NCBI GenBank assembly: GCA_021904315.1
Contig: CM038911.1
Coordinates: forward strand, 2,234,501 to 2,298,500
DNA from: Sphagnum magellanicum
Taxonomy: Eukaryota; Streptophyta; Sphagnopsida; Sphagnales; Sphagnaceae
Reading direction: 5' to 3'
DNA: 64,000 bases
In this document: in pieces, positions 47,370 to 57,957 of the stretch
Layout: every line of letters begins with the position of its first letter
Position numbering within the stretch: position 1 is the stretch's first letter
Program-made: the position numbers and the translations under genes
The notes under the pieces: generated by a model
What the model saw: the letters and a program-made list of their open reading frames with translations, nothing else
Databases searched by the model: none
Told to the model about the DNA's origin: nothing

Positions 47370-48318
47370 TCACACGGAAGGAAGAGAGGCTTGGAGATAT
47401 TTGAGCGCTTTGGCATTTATTCCCAGGGACGTCTCCAGCACTGCATCGGGGATGTTGCTCCCCAGCAACTGATTTGCTACAAACAATAACTCAGGATTCT
47501 GCGAAGTCAGAGCGTTCAAGGAAGCGGCATGTCCAGTACCTACGTTGATTTGGAAATGGATTGTGCCTTTTGGGAAGACGTACATGTCTCCCACTTGCAG
47601 GGTTTCTGCGTACAGCACACCTTCGTAGCTCACAAATCCCGTGTAAATGGTGCCTTCCAGCACGTACAATGTCTCCGAACCCAAAGGGTGGGTATGGGGA
47701 GGAATAACTCCCCCGGGACCGAAATCCAGTCGGACGTGGGAGATGCCGAGTGTGTTGAGAGCTGGGTACTCGAACACAGTTGCAAACGTTGCCGAGGCCT
47801 TTATACCGGTGGTAGAGACATTCGCTGTTCAATACATCACCAAATGGCCCAATTCAGCAAGATATGCGACATGAGTGTTAAATTTTCAGTCGGGTTAGAA
47901 TGCGATCGGTACATCATGAGCTGGACTAGCATATAAGAAAAGCAATCATCTGTGACGTGCTGGCCAATTATATAAACATGTTTGTAATGGCAAAGTTGAA
48001 AGCTGTTATGTGGAATAGCGAATTACCAGCTGTACGGAGGCCCGTGAAGAGGAAGTCTTTGGAAGTAACATTTGCGCTGCGCTTGCAAGGAAAGCCATTT
48101 ACTTTTACAGGATTGGCGGGGGATAGATCTGCCACGCAGAAATCCTGCAATTGATCCGGATCCGAGGCTTGCACCATGGTCGACGTCATTGCAGCCATGA
48201 TGACTAGTAGTGCTAGGGCAGTGCACGCAAACACATGATGCACGAGATTTGCACCCCACAGTGAGCTCCAAGCCTGGCCGCTATAGGAGCGTGGATGATC
48301 AGTAATGTAATTCTTCAT
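47370..48318 (-). CDS. Germin-like protein, left copy (2 exons)
   Basis: Extracellular cupin of the germin/oxalate-oxidase superfamily. Exon 1 is 48318-48027 and exon 2 is 47824-47370, with a phase-1 GT-AG intron of 202 bp and a 248-residue product. An N-terminal extension of about 27 residues precedes a hydrophobic signal segment (residues 28-51). Cys61 and Cys78 form the family's usual disulfide pair. Germin box 1 (HTHPLGSE) supplies His141, His143 and Glu148, and box 2 (GTIH) supplies His187; all four manganese ligands are present. An N-glycosylation-type NVT and NVS lie before and after the exon junction. It differs from the right copy at very few residues (Ile5 for Ser5, Ala68 for Thr68). 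A TATA-like element lies about 260 bp upstream. The substrate is not predictable from sequence: some relatives are oxalate oxidases and others superoxide dismutases. Confidence 0.92.
47825..48026 (-). other. Intron of the left germin-like gene
   Basis: On the minus strand GCTG|GTAATT to GAACAG|CGAATG, 202 bp, phase 1; same length and position as in the right copy. Confidence 0.9.
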
Positions 48319-48578
48319 GGCTGCAGCTTACTGTGAAAGGTCAGTGACTTGTGGAAATCAGTTGTAACTCTAGATCTAGTGCAGCTGGGTTGGCAAACCT
48401 GACGAGAGTATGTCTGGTTACGTAACTGAGTGTATGAACTAGTACAAGCTGGAGCTCCTGAATAATTCCCTGTGTGAGATGTGGGAAAGTGCTCAGATTA
48501 TCCCTGTCAGAAGTCCGCTCTTAGAACTACACTGAATACTATGCCGGTGGTGTTTGATGTAGGACAATTCAGCATCCG

Positions 48579-48589
48579 TTTTATATATA
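48579..48589 (-). promoter_or_regulatory. TATA box of the left germin-like gene
   Basis: TATATATAAAA on the minus strand, about 260 bp before the ATG, conserved in the right copy at 51993-52003. Confidence 0.6.
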
Positions 48590-48904
48590 GTACTGCACAC
48601 AAACGAAGCACACGCGTAACTATGTGACCGGAATGAAAATTCTCAATCTTCAATGTCAAGATGATGTCAAGTGTGATTGAATGTTGAAAGAGGACTGTGC
48701 AGGTTCGGGGATATGGTGTGTGCAGGTTCGGGGATATTGTGCTGGGTGATTCTGGCACCAGGATCACATTCATCGTCACGCGTTGGCATTTAGAACGCAC
48801 ATGTTCATGAGTAGGGCCAGTGTGTTGTTGTCTTCAAATCTGCAGTGGAGTAGGGCCAGGGCGAGTTGACACCGACATTAGGATCACGGTGAAAACCGTA
48901 ACAA

Positions 48905-49135
48905 CCCATTTAACCCCCAAAACTAGCTAAAAATGTGTGGTTTTTGGGTTTTGTGTAGCCAGATTTTCAACAAAATCTAAATTTGTTTCCTGAAAATAGC
49001 CAGATTTACGTATTGGGTTTTAGTATGTAGCCAAAAACGTGAAGGATCCGCGAATATTTTGATTTTCATATGCAGTTTGTAGCAGATTCTGGCTAAAGTG
49101 TTCTATCGATGATGGCAACTTCAGCTACATAACAA
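48905..49135 (+). repeat. Dispersed repeat family, copy C
   Basis: Contains GTAGCCA, TTTTCATATGCAG, TTCTGGCTAAA and CAGCTACATAACAAAA in the same order as copy B (42845-43105). Confidence 0.55.
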
Positions 49136-50419
49136 AAGAGAGAGTAAAGGGTTGATTGTGACTGGTTGCAACCTCGCACCCTAAATATGATCAAAAAAAC
49201 AACTTATGGCGAAATGGAGTTAAAAACTCCTGTTATGGCGGATGGGCCTCCACTGGAGAGAGCGAAATTGGCACCAATTTGTCAGAAAAAGAAACGGCTG
49301 ATCATGACCCGTCATTTTGTTTTCATTTTTTAAGTTTGGCAGTACTGGCGAGTATCCCAAAGAGACTCAGTCATAATTTGCCTAACTGGCCATACGTTTG
49401 TCCAGGAACATTAAAAGAGTAGGCACTAGGCATACATGTGGCGACTCGTTCCTCAGAAAGGAGCGCAGTCCTGGCGAATTGATTTCAAGGAATAAAAGAG
49501 ATTTTCGCTAGAGAATTTGGGCACTGTTGCCTTTTGGCGATTTTTAGCCCCAGAAAATAAGGGCTGGTCATGACTCATGACGCTTCCTATATTAATTTCC
49601 TTTTATCAGATAGATTCAAGTGAAGGCTCAACGAGAACCAAGTAACTAGCTAGAGCCCAATCAAGGAACTATCCAGGAGACACACCAGCATGGCCTCACA
49701 TAGAAACTTATCTACTATCTGAAGGTGCTACGTGGAATGTCTTATTTGATGTATGAGCAGGTGTCAGGATTGAATTTCCTGATTCGCATTAACCAATTTT
49801 TTACTATTCAGCGATAGTCCTCAACTTGTTGGCTACATGCTGATGGGCTGTGTGGACAAAATATGTGGTTTTCTTACACAGGAAGCAAGTTTTTGAAAAA
49901 GCCCAAGAAAGTATGAGACTAGTGGTCCAGCAGCAGCAGCAAGGCCTACATAATATCACCCATAATACCTTGGCAACTTCGACACACATTTGTCAAATAA
50001 TTAATTAATTCTGGAATTTTCATTTCGAAAATAGAATATTGCTGATGATTCTTCAAGTTCGTTGGAAAACATTTGGTCTTTTAAATGAATAATTTTTTAA
50101 AAATTCATCATTTCTGAAATCATAAAATTAGTGTTGAAGTTGCCAAGGTAGTACGGCACATACCCCAAACTTATAATGGGTATTAGTCCAAGTTGTAAAT
50201 GGTGATCAACAGTTTTGAGAATAAAACTTTCATGCGAGCCAATGTGAAGGCTCAGCATGCAGTCTGGGGAGCAAGTTTTTGTTTCTTTTGGGTTTGGGAG
50301 TGGGGTAGAGGGATTTTTCATTTTTGCTTTGTTCTTAATATGTTCCCAAGCTAACAATTTCTTTCTTAAGACATCTGGCATCTCATTTTTCATCCCATAT
50401 TATTCAGCCATTACTCAAC

Positions 50420-50421
<2 letters not shown>

Positions 50422-50474
<53 letters not shown>
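50422..50474 (+). repeat. Compound (AT)n(AG)n microsatellite
   Basis: About 14 AT units followed directly by about 12 AG units. Confidence 0.95.
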
Positions 50475-50475
<1 letters not shown>

Positions 50476-51992
50476 TTGTAAAGGAGTTAAGAGTGTGTGA
50501 CAGAGGGCAAAGGGAAGCATGACAAAGCATGTATTTATTTTGAGAAGGGAAGTATATTCAGGTTTCTATGTTGTGAAGTTCCCCATGTTTCAGACATATT
50601 GGTGATGGGCCAATCAAATGGCTCCTTCAAGGCAAAAACAATTGTGGGGAATGAATAGAAGCAACAATAAGTACCCCAAAACTTACTCATATTCCACCAA
50701 CCTTCCATTAGCGTAGCTAGGTTGAAAGTGGTGACAAACCATTTCAAAAATCAACTTTTTATGTGGCCAATGGAAAGACTCCGCATGCACTCAAGGGGCC
50801 CTGATTTTGTCCTTTCGGTGTAGATGGTGTTAGCAATAGGCTTGATGAGATCACAATCAAAGCAATCATTGATGTAAGCCATTCCATGCTTTTATAATTT
50901 ATGTGTAGTTTCCCAAATTATTCTTTTTGAATTTGGTTAGTGATTATGTTCAATGATTTCAACACATGGACAATGAACTCATCATTGTGACCTTTGCCAA
51001 TTTGTTTGCAAGGGAACTTTGGAAGGGATTTTTCATTTTTTCCTTGTTCCTATCACGTTTGCAACATGTCCTCTAAGTTTCCAATCGGTGCCTGAACATG
51101 TTCCCAATAGTATCTCATTTTTATCCCATGTATGTTTTGGAAAATGTTGTCCTCCTATCACTTATTAGGAGCACGAAAGGGGAAGAACTGAGCCAGACTT
51201 CAAAGTATAACCTTCTACTTTAGGGAGACTCCATAAATTCAACTTTATTTTTCTGGGTGATGCACCAATCAAAACTGGCTCATCACACCAAAAACCCAAA
51301 AAAAAAGAATATTTATTAAACTTGGGAGGCACCTTCTCCATCAAGTTATTACCATATCCTAGGGTCCATTTCCACATTGACAAAACAAATTATTATTAAT
51401 TTTCAAAACATGAATTCGTTTTTGCAAATTTGAAGTTATTATTATTTCAGGATCTCCTATCATATTGTCATTCAAGGAGTGAAATTATATAGATTTTAGC
51501 TGGAGATAATTATGATGGTTTTCCACAACTCAACTTCATATTTTCATAAAAATTCATTTCACTATTTTAAGGATTATTTATTTTAAAAATTGACCCTGGG
51601 GTAAGGTAATTGAAACATGGATTATACTACCATACATTACCAATAAATTACATCATCCGATTTCAAGTAGCCCATACCAAAACTTTTAGTTATTAGTTTG
51701 TTAGCCATGGTTCTAGATTTACATTTTCTTTTTAAAAAACATGTAAACTAGGTCCAGTTTTGGTTTGACTTTGGTTTTAGTTCTAGTTCCAATTCTACAA
51801 ACCTGAACACAGTTCCAAGTAGGTTCCTTGAAAGTTTCAGGTCAGTTGCTTGGAACCCCTAAACACAATAGCCCCGAGCCTGCACGGTCCTCTTTCAACA
51901 GTCAATCACATTTGACATCATCTTGACATTGAAGATTGAGAATTTTCATTCTTGTTACATAATTACGCGTGTGCTTCGTTTGTGTGCAGTAC

Positions 51993-52003
51993 TATATATA
52001 AAA
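51993..52003 (+). promoter_or_regulatory. TATA box of the right germin-like gene
   Basis: TATATATAAAA about 265 bp upstream of the ATG, mirrored in the left copy; preceded by ACGCGTGTGC, conserved in both arms. Confidence 0.6.
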
Positions 52004-52266
52004 CGGACGCTGAATTGTCAGATAACATCAAACACCACCGGCATAGTATTCAGTGTAGTTCTAAGAGGGGACTTCTGGCAGGGATAATCTGAGCACTTTC
52101 CCACATCTCACACAGGGAATTATCCCGGAGCTCCAGCTTGTACTAGTTCATACACTCAGTTACGTAACCATACATACTCTCTTCAGGTTTGCCAACCCAG
52201 CTGCACTAGATCTAGAGTTACAACTGATTTCCACAAGTCACTGAGCTTTCACAGTAAGCTGCAGCC

Positions 52267-53215
52267 ATGAAGAATTACAGTACTGATCATCCACGCTCCT
52301 ATAGCGGCCAGGCTTGGAGCTCACTGTGGGGTGCAAATCTCGTGCATCATGTGTTTGCGTGCACTGCGCTAGCACTACTAGTCATCATGGCTGCAATGAC
52401 GTCGACCATGGTGCAAGCCTCGGATCCAGATCAATTGCAGGATTTCTGCGTGGCAGATCTGTCCCCCACCAATCCTGTAAAAGTCAATGGCTTTCCTTGC
52501 AAGCGCAGCGCAAATGTTACTTCCAAAGACTTCCTCTTCACGGGCCTCCGTACAGCTGGTAATTCGCTATTCCACATAACAGCTTTCAACTTTGCCATTA
52601 CAAACATGTTTATATAATTGGCCAGCACGTCACAGATGATTGCTTTTCTTATATGCTAGTCCAGCTCATGATGTACCGATCGCATTCTAACCCGACTGAA
52701 AATTTAACACTCATGTCCCATATCTTGCTGAATTGGGCCATTTGGTGATGTATTGAACAGCGAATGTCTCTACCACCGGTATAAAGGCCTCCGCAACGTT
52801 TGCAACTGTGTTCGAGTACCCAGCTCTCAACACACTCGGCATCTCCCACGTCCGACTGGATTTCGGTCCCGGGGGAGTTATTCCTCCCCATACCCATCCT
52901 TTGGGTTCGGAGACATTGTACGTGCTGGAAGGCACCATTTACACGGGATTTGTGAGCTACGAAGGTGTGCTGTACGCAGAAACCCTGCAAGTGGGAGACA
53001 TGTACGTCTTCCCAAAAGGCACAATCCATTTCCAAATCAACGTAGGTACTGGACATGCCGCTTCCTTGAACGCTCTGACTTCGCAGAATCCTGAGTTATT
53101 GTTTGTAGCAAATCAGTTGCTGGGGAGCAACATCCCCGATGCAGTGCTGGAGACGTCCCTGGGAATAAATGCCAAAGCGCTCAAATATCTCCAAGCCTCT
53201 CTTCCTTCCGTGTGA
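52267..53215 (+). CDS. Germin-like protein, right copy (2 exons)
   Basis: Extracellular cupin of the germin-like family, near-identical to the left copy at 47370-48318 and transcribed away from it. Exons are 52267-52558 and 52761-53215, joined in phase 1 across a 202-bp GT-AG intron, giving 248 residues. A hydrophobic signal region follows a charged 27-residue lead. Cys61/Cys78 and the metal ligands His141, His143, Glu148 and His187 are intact. KVNGFPCK and DFCVADLS are typical of the N-terminal germin region. Unspliced read-through of exon 1 would stop soon inside the intron (52615). Both copies look functional. Start choice is supported by conservation of the 5' region, including the TATA-like box, in both arms. 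Confidence 0.93.
52559..52760 (+). other. Intron of the right germin-like gene
   Basis: GCTG|GTAATT to GAACAG|CGAATG, 202 bp, phase 1. Confidence 0.9.
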
Positions 53216-53989
53216 CTTGGTATTTGTGGACTAGAGTCTACTTCCAAGCTGTGCATGAAAGAGTCAGCTGGCTGTAATCTCTACTACTTCTTCAATTTTG
53301 TTGCCTGTGTGACCTTACAGATTTCTACAACACCAACCTTGCAAGTGTTGAGCAAGAGGTTTTATTTATTTATTTATTTAGTCAAGAATTTTGGAATTTT
53401 GCGTTTTAGATCATGATGATGAATCATGTCAATGGACTGATCATGTAATTTGTTCAAACAATCATAAAATTATTTGAATTTTTTTTTTCCTTACATGTAC
53501 ATGGTTATAATCTTAATTGTTGTTTCAAACATTACAATATGTCAAATTTGAATGTACTTACATCTAAGAAAGCGTCTTAAATTTGATGGTGCCCAAAGAA
53601 GACTTACTTGGTTTGTACCAATGGTCAGCGGTTACCTGATTTGGTTAGTTAGATTTGAAGGTTCCAGTTCTAGACTTTCATATAAAGTTTAAACCAAACT
53701 GGAATCGGGTTTGATTTTTGGACCCACAGTTTCGGAACCAGAAGCGGTTCAACTGAAATTTTTAAAGTCCGACCTGGAATTTGGTTTCCCATTTTTATTT
53801 CAAAAAACTAGAGCCACGGGTTAATTGAAGATTAACCAGTGGGTCCTGGTTTGCTTGAGTGTCCAATCTTTGGTATGGTATTGGGTGTACATTTTGTATT
53901 AACAAAGTCCATGTTAAGGACTGATTTTGTTGGTGTTATTACTGTGAGAATTAAAATTTGATTATCAATTATTAATGTCAAGTAGAATG

Positions 53990-54645
53990 ATCTTGGAAAA
54001 TTCAGAGGGGGCCATGGCAAAGAGACCAGCCTACGCAATTTTGACACTTATTAGTGACGGCTACTGACTGAGCTAGGAGGAAAGCTCCAGGGGGGATGTG
54101 TTGCAAGAAGGGAATGGAAAGCTAAAGGGTGAAGCTGCTCTGGTGGTCCCAACTTCAGGTGATCACCATGAACCTCATGAAATTGTTGGTCCTTTAAGCG
54201 CCTGCACCTTAGTGACAGATGGAAACCTGAAGTCTCTCCATAGGAAAAGATCAATTGTGCTGATTAGACCTTTACAGAACATGGAAAAAACATTCAAAGT
54301 GGCCAGGAGCCAAAGGACCATGTAAACCCTAGTGAGACTCAGCAGCATGTGAGTGCAGAAAAGACCCGGGTGAATCTAAAGGTTGATGATAAGGTGGAAA
54401 ATGTCAATGATCTTGAAGCATAGGAGATAGTGAAAAGAAGTAAACGTAGTAAGTCTGGTGGGAAATCCAAGGCAAAAGGGTCCACAATGGACAAAGCAGT
54501 TGTGACCAGAACGAAGTCAAAGCAGAAGGGGGTAAAGACAAGAGCTCGAGGACCAGTAGATGATGTGGACTTGGCTCATGAAGTGCAGAAGGGGAAAGAA
54601 AGTCAAAGAGACATAAAGGTCGAGAGCCAGCAAATAAGGTATTGA
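53990..54645 (+). pseudogene. Lysine-rich coding remnant of unknown family
   Basis: The plus strand reads almost continuously as a hydrophilic protein: GKLKGEAALVVPTSGDHHEP near 54110-54170, then DDKVENVNDLEA, a stop, and KRSKRSKSGGKSKAKGST with more basic residues to 54645. The composition suits a nuclear protein's disordered region. It lies upstream of the SUVR-like relic in the same orientation and could be its N-terminal part, since SUVR proteins have long charged N-termini. That link is only an inference. A LINE ORF1 tail is an alternative. Confidence 0.35.
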
Positions 54646-55208
54646 AGATTAGGGATGTGTCTGAGGGCGTTGTCAGAAATGTTTAAAAGGTTTCTTAGAA
54701 TTCAGATGTGACATTTTTAAGCATATTTTCATGTCACAAGTTTGACTGCATTCAGGCACATTTGAAAACTTTATCGCTTTACTGCATCATGCCTTACATG
54801 TCTAGAACTTGGGATACCTCAAAGGATTCTAGATGCATAGAAGGCTAGGTTGTTTAATTGGTTCTTGTGATGCAATCGTGGTCTTTGATTGCAAATATGG
54901 TAGTTCAGTATGAAATAGAAGAGACACCTAAAAATATAGGTTTGGTTACTGGTAAGATGTGCCAGAATGCCTCTGGTATATCACCAAAGTGCACTGTGTT
55001 GCAGAATGATAAATAATAGTGCCCTGAATTCTCATTTTTTCCACATTGCCTCTATGGGATCTCATTTGAATTTAGGTTGAAGATGAAAATAGGATTGGTG
55101 TTGATTATGTCCAGCAAATTTTGGATTAACCATAGGTCCTAGAAAACATAATTGACAGCTAAATTTCAAAGATTTCATTAGGCAAACTTTGTCTGATTTT
55201 AAAAGCGT
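54646..55208 (+). other. Non-coding stretch before the SUVR-like relic
   Basis: No recognisable coding or repeat content; if the lysine-rich block belongs to the same gene, this would be an intron. Confidence 0.3.
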
Positions 55209-56689
55209 GTGTGGTTGCAAAATATAAATTCAGAAAGCCAGGGGTCTTGGCAAAATCACCTTAGGGATTTGAATGGAGGATTAGAATCTATTCATGTCTC
55301 TATCAACCCTCGAGAAACCATGCCATTGCCATCTGCTTTCATTTATATAAGAAACAACATTATTAGTCAAGTTGTGATATATTTAAGTAGGGATGTTTTT
55401 GAGTTTTCTATAGATGACTATTGTTCAAGTTGTCTTTGTCATTCCAACTTTGTTGTAGCCACAAGTGGTTGTAATTGTGCTCACCAAATAGATGATCATG
55501 GGGAGTTTGCCTATACGCTATTTAGATTGCTCAGAAAACAACTCATAAATAAGGTTTTCATTTTACATTACTAGTTATTTCAAATTTGAAAGATGCAACT
55601 TAAGTGTGTTAGAGACATCACTAGTGTGGTTGAAGTTGTGACATGTGTTATGTGCATGACCTCAATGCCTTAGTTTGGTTGAAGTTGACGACACCAAATA
55701 TTGCATAGTGGGGACATGCATTTTGTCTACTAATAGAGATAGGGGACAACAATGCAAGGGCCATGTTGAGCTTGGGAATTTATCTAGGAATGCAACAAGT
55801 TGTGTGATTGCAACATGGATTGTGGGAATTGAGTAGTGCAACAAGGGATGCACTATCATCTAAAGGTATGGTGAACTCTATCTTCCATAAATTATCTTCA
55901 TTTGTTTTGATCTTAGAAGGTCTCTTCAAATGATATAGGCATCACAGATTCTAAATTGTGACTTTCTGTTTTTAAAATCTTTTGGGCAAACAAAGAAAAG
56001 GGTTGGGGGATCAAAAAACTAGAAGACCTTCCGACTAGTGCATTTGTATTTGAGTTTGTGGGTGAAGTTGTGACAAATACTAAATTAATGCAACGAATCC
56101 AAGATCATTAGAAAAATGGTGAATCTACCTACCACTATGGAATGCATTTAGATGCACATTGGGCCTTTGAAATGATTACTGATGATGATCAAACATTATG
56201 CTCAACACTATGGGATGTGCAACATTATGGGAACATTTCTAGATTCCTAAATCATAAATGCCAAGATGCAAACTTGATAAACATGCCTATCAAAACTGAC
56301 AACCAAGTTCCATAATATTATCAGGCAAGTTGTTGATATAATCTTGTTAGTCAATCACAGAGTATCAACATTCGCATTTTGTCAATCATAGAGTATCAAC
56401 ATTAGCATTATGTACAAAGGAGTTTCTTACATACCCACACTTGGATGTTTTATATGTGTAGGTTGCATTCTTTACTTGTTGCAAAGTCATAATATGCAAG
56501 GAATTAACTTGGGACTATGGAATTGATTTCTCCAACATTTCTAGTGGCATGCAAACATTCACATGTTGTTGCAAAGTCATAATAGGCAAGGAATTAACTT
56601 GGAACTATGGAATTGATTTCTCCAACATTTCCAGTGGCATGCAAACATTCACATGTTGTTGTGACAACACATACTATAAAGGTCATTGA
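55209..56689 (+). pseudogene. SUVR-type SET-domain histone methyltransferase pseudogene
   Basis: SUVR proteins methylate histone H3 lysine 9. The pre-SET region at 55209-55566 reads RDLNGGLESIHVSIN, then C/H-rich sequence, then GEFAYTLFRLLRKQ. Pre-SET continues at about 55700-55865 with ECNKLCDCNMDCGN, flanked by in-frame stops. The SET domain at about 55977-56324 reads KEKGWGIKKLEDLPT, FVFEFVGEVVTNTKL and YGNISRFLNHKCQDAN. After a GC-AG intron (56325-56461) come AFFT...KELTWDYGIDFS and a post-SET TCCCDNTYYKGH ending at 56689. Retained introns make it an unprocessed copy. A 90-bp in-frame tandem duplication repeats the KELTW(D/N)YGIDFS block. Several stops and a lost splice acceptor near 55970 show it is dead. 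Confidence 0.82.
56481..56660 (+). repeat. 90-bp tandem duplication within the SET-domain relic
   Basis: Two units, starting at 56481 and 56571 (GCAAAGTCATAATA...), differ at only a few bases. The length is exactly 30 codons. Confidence 0.9.
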
Positions 56690-56729
56690 GTATAGTTCCA
56701 TGTGTAAGCAGAGCCCATGTAAGTTATGA

Positions 56730-57470
56730 TGTTACAACCCTAGCCTTGGGTTCGTAACCGAGGCAAGGGCTGGCAAAGGTGCGGGCCAAGAGTGAAGCCC
56801 AAGAATCACATTTCATGCTTTTAGGAGTGTAGGAAAATGTGAGGGAATGAACCCCCAATCTCCCAAGTGAGCTCCCAATTTGGGAGTTGGAGTCCCAATG
56901 GATTCCCGAATTTTTAGAAGGCGGTTGCAGAGGTCAAAATTTATTGGATTGAAAAATTCTATATATTTTTGAAAAGCTCTTGGAATGTAGATATCAAAAA
57001 TGGGCTCGCATGACCCATTTGGGCACTTAAAACATAAGTTATGGCCAAAAGAAGGGTTGGGAGTCAAATTGCAAATTTGGCAATTTGACTCCCCACCACT
57101 AAAAGTCAAGAATCACCCTAATTTCCTTGCGTGCAAGTGGCGTGCCACATATCGTTGGAAAGCTCTCAAGGGCTATAATTTTGCTTCAAACCTCACTTCA
57201 ATCGGAGGTTTTCACACAAAGTTATGGGCTTCCAAAGTCGTAGGAGTTCCAATTTCAAAAATTTCAGGACCCCAATTTGGGAATTTCGAGACAAAATGAC
57301 ATTTGGGTGCTAGCCCTATGGCCAAGCACAAAGAACACTATAAAGGGGAAGGTGGTGGCTTCCCCCAAATCCGAGTCGTGATGAGTCTTGCGAGTCCGTG
57401 TTTGCCCATGACTCATCCGTGCACTAAAAGTGTTCCAACTACGACTTTCAAATATAAAAAAAGATAGCTA
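56730..57470 (+). mobile_element. Possible solo LTR
   Basis: It begins TGTTACAACCC and has a good TATA box (TATAAAG, 57339-57345) about 610 bp in, with about 100 bp of transcribed-like sequence after it, a typical LTR layout. No matching partner, primer-binding site or target duplication was found, so this is tentative. It looks old and incomplete as an element. Confidence 0.3.
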
Positions 57471-57957
57471 CACAAGTGCCCTAAACATATCTATATGTAT
57501 TTCTTCAAAATATACAAAGGCCCTTCTACTTTCATTTGTGTATTTCAAAAGATTCAATTTCTACACCATGAACTTTTTTTTGTATACTTGATCATGCTTT
57601 GACCCAATATATAATTGTTTTATGTCATATACATCACATCTATGTGCAAACTATGTACCTAGGGCATGACCCATAAAAACATATGCATATACAAATTCAA
57701 ACTCATATATAATATTAACAAGATTGGGAATTGACTTCAATTTTATCATCATAGATTTTCATTTTCTATTTTATGTTAATTAGCATAACCTTATTGGATA
57801 CACCATTGGGTATTTTCAGAAAATTTTACATGTGCATGTGGGATGGTAATGGAGGGGAATACCTTTCATTGAGTTCCACTCAACTTGAGATTATTTCCCA
57901 ACTAACCCACCTTGATCATAACCATGATCCTTTCGCATTTATGGAAGCCAATTTACT

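Larger units (their letters stand above)
46690..48740. repeat. Left arm of a 2-kb inverted repeat carrying a germin-like gene
   Basis: Reverse-complementary, nearly base for base, to about 51873-53850 over the gene, its 5' region and its 3' UTR. Outer homology is still visible at ACTAGAGCCAC (near 46730 and 53810) and the inner end lies near 48740. Coding exons are nearly identical; flanks are more diverged at the outer edge. In the left arm a 20-bp block near 48700 (TGTGCAGGTTCGGGGATAT) is tandemly doubled. Confidence 0.9.
48741..51872. other. Spacer between the inverted germin-like copies
   Basis: It holds the third copy of the dispersed repeat (48905-49135), a diverged duplicate pair (around 50100-50290 and 50680-50800, sharing CAATG(G)AA...GACTC(C/A)GCATGCA-like sequence), and an AT/AG microsatellite. 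No intact gene is supported. Minus-strand frames at 50097-50393 and 50535-50747 read similarly to each other but are not recognisable. Confidence 0.45.
51873..53850. repeat. Right arm of the inverted repeat carrying a germin-like gene
   Basis: Mirror of 46690-48740. Homology starts in AGCCCCGAGCCTGCACGG near 51873 and fades after the ACTAGAGCCAC landmark near 53810. Confidence 0.9.

Noticed and set aside
50097-50747. Two similar minus-strand frames in the germin spacer as a tandem gene pair
   Set aside because: They reflect a diverged DNA duplication. Neither has a recognisable domain or a plausible start context.
52314-52562. Alternative-frame open reading across germin-like exon 1 (mirrored at 48023-48271)
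   Set aside because: It is conserved only because the true exon is duplicated, and it lacks any domain.
52649-53056. 135-codon antisense frame across germin-like exon 2 (mirrored at 47529-47936)
   Set aside because: Antisense shadow of the cupin exon; it has no family features.
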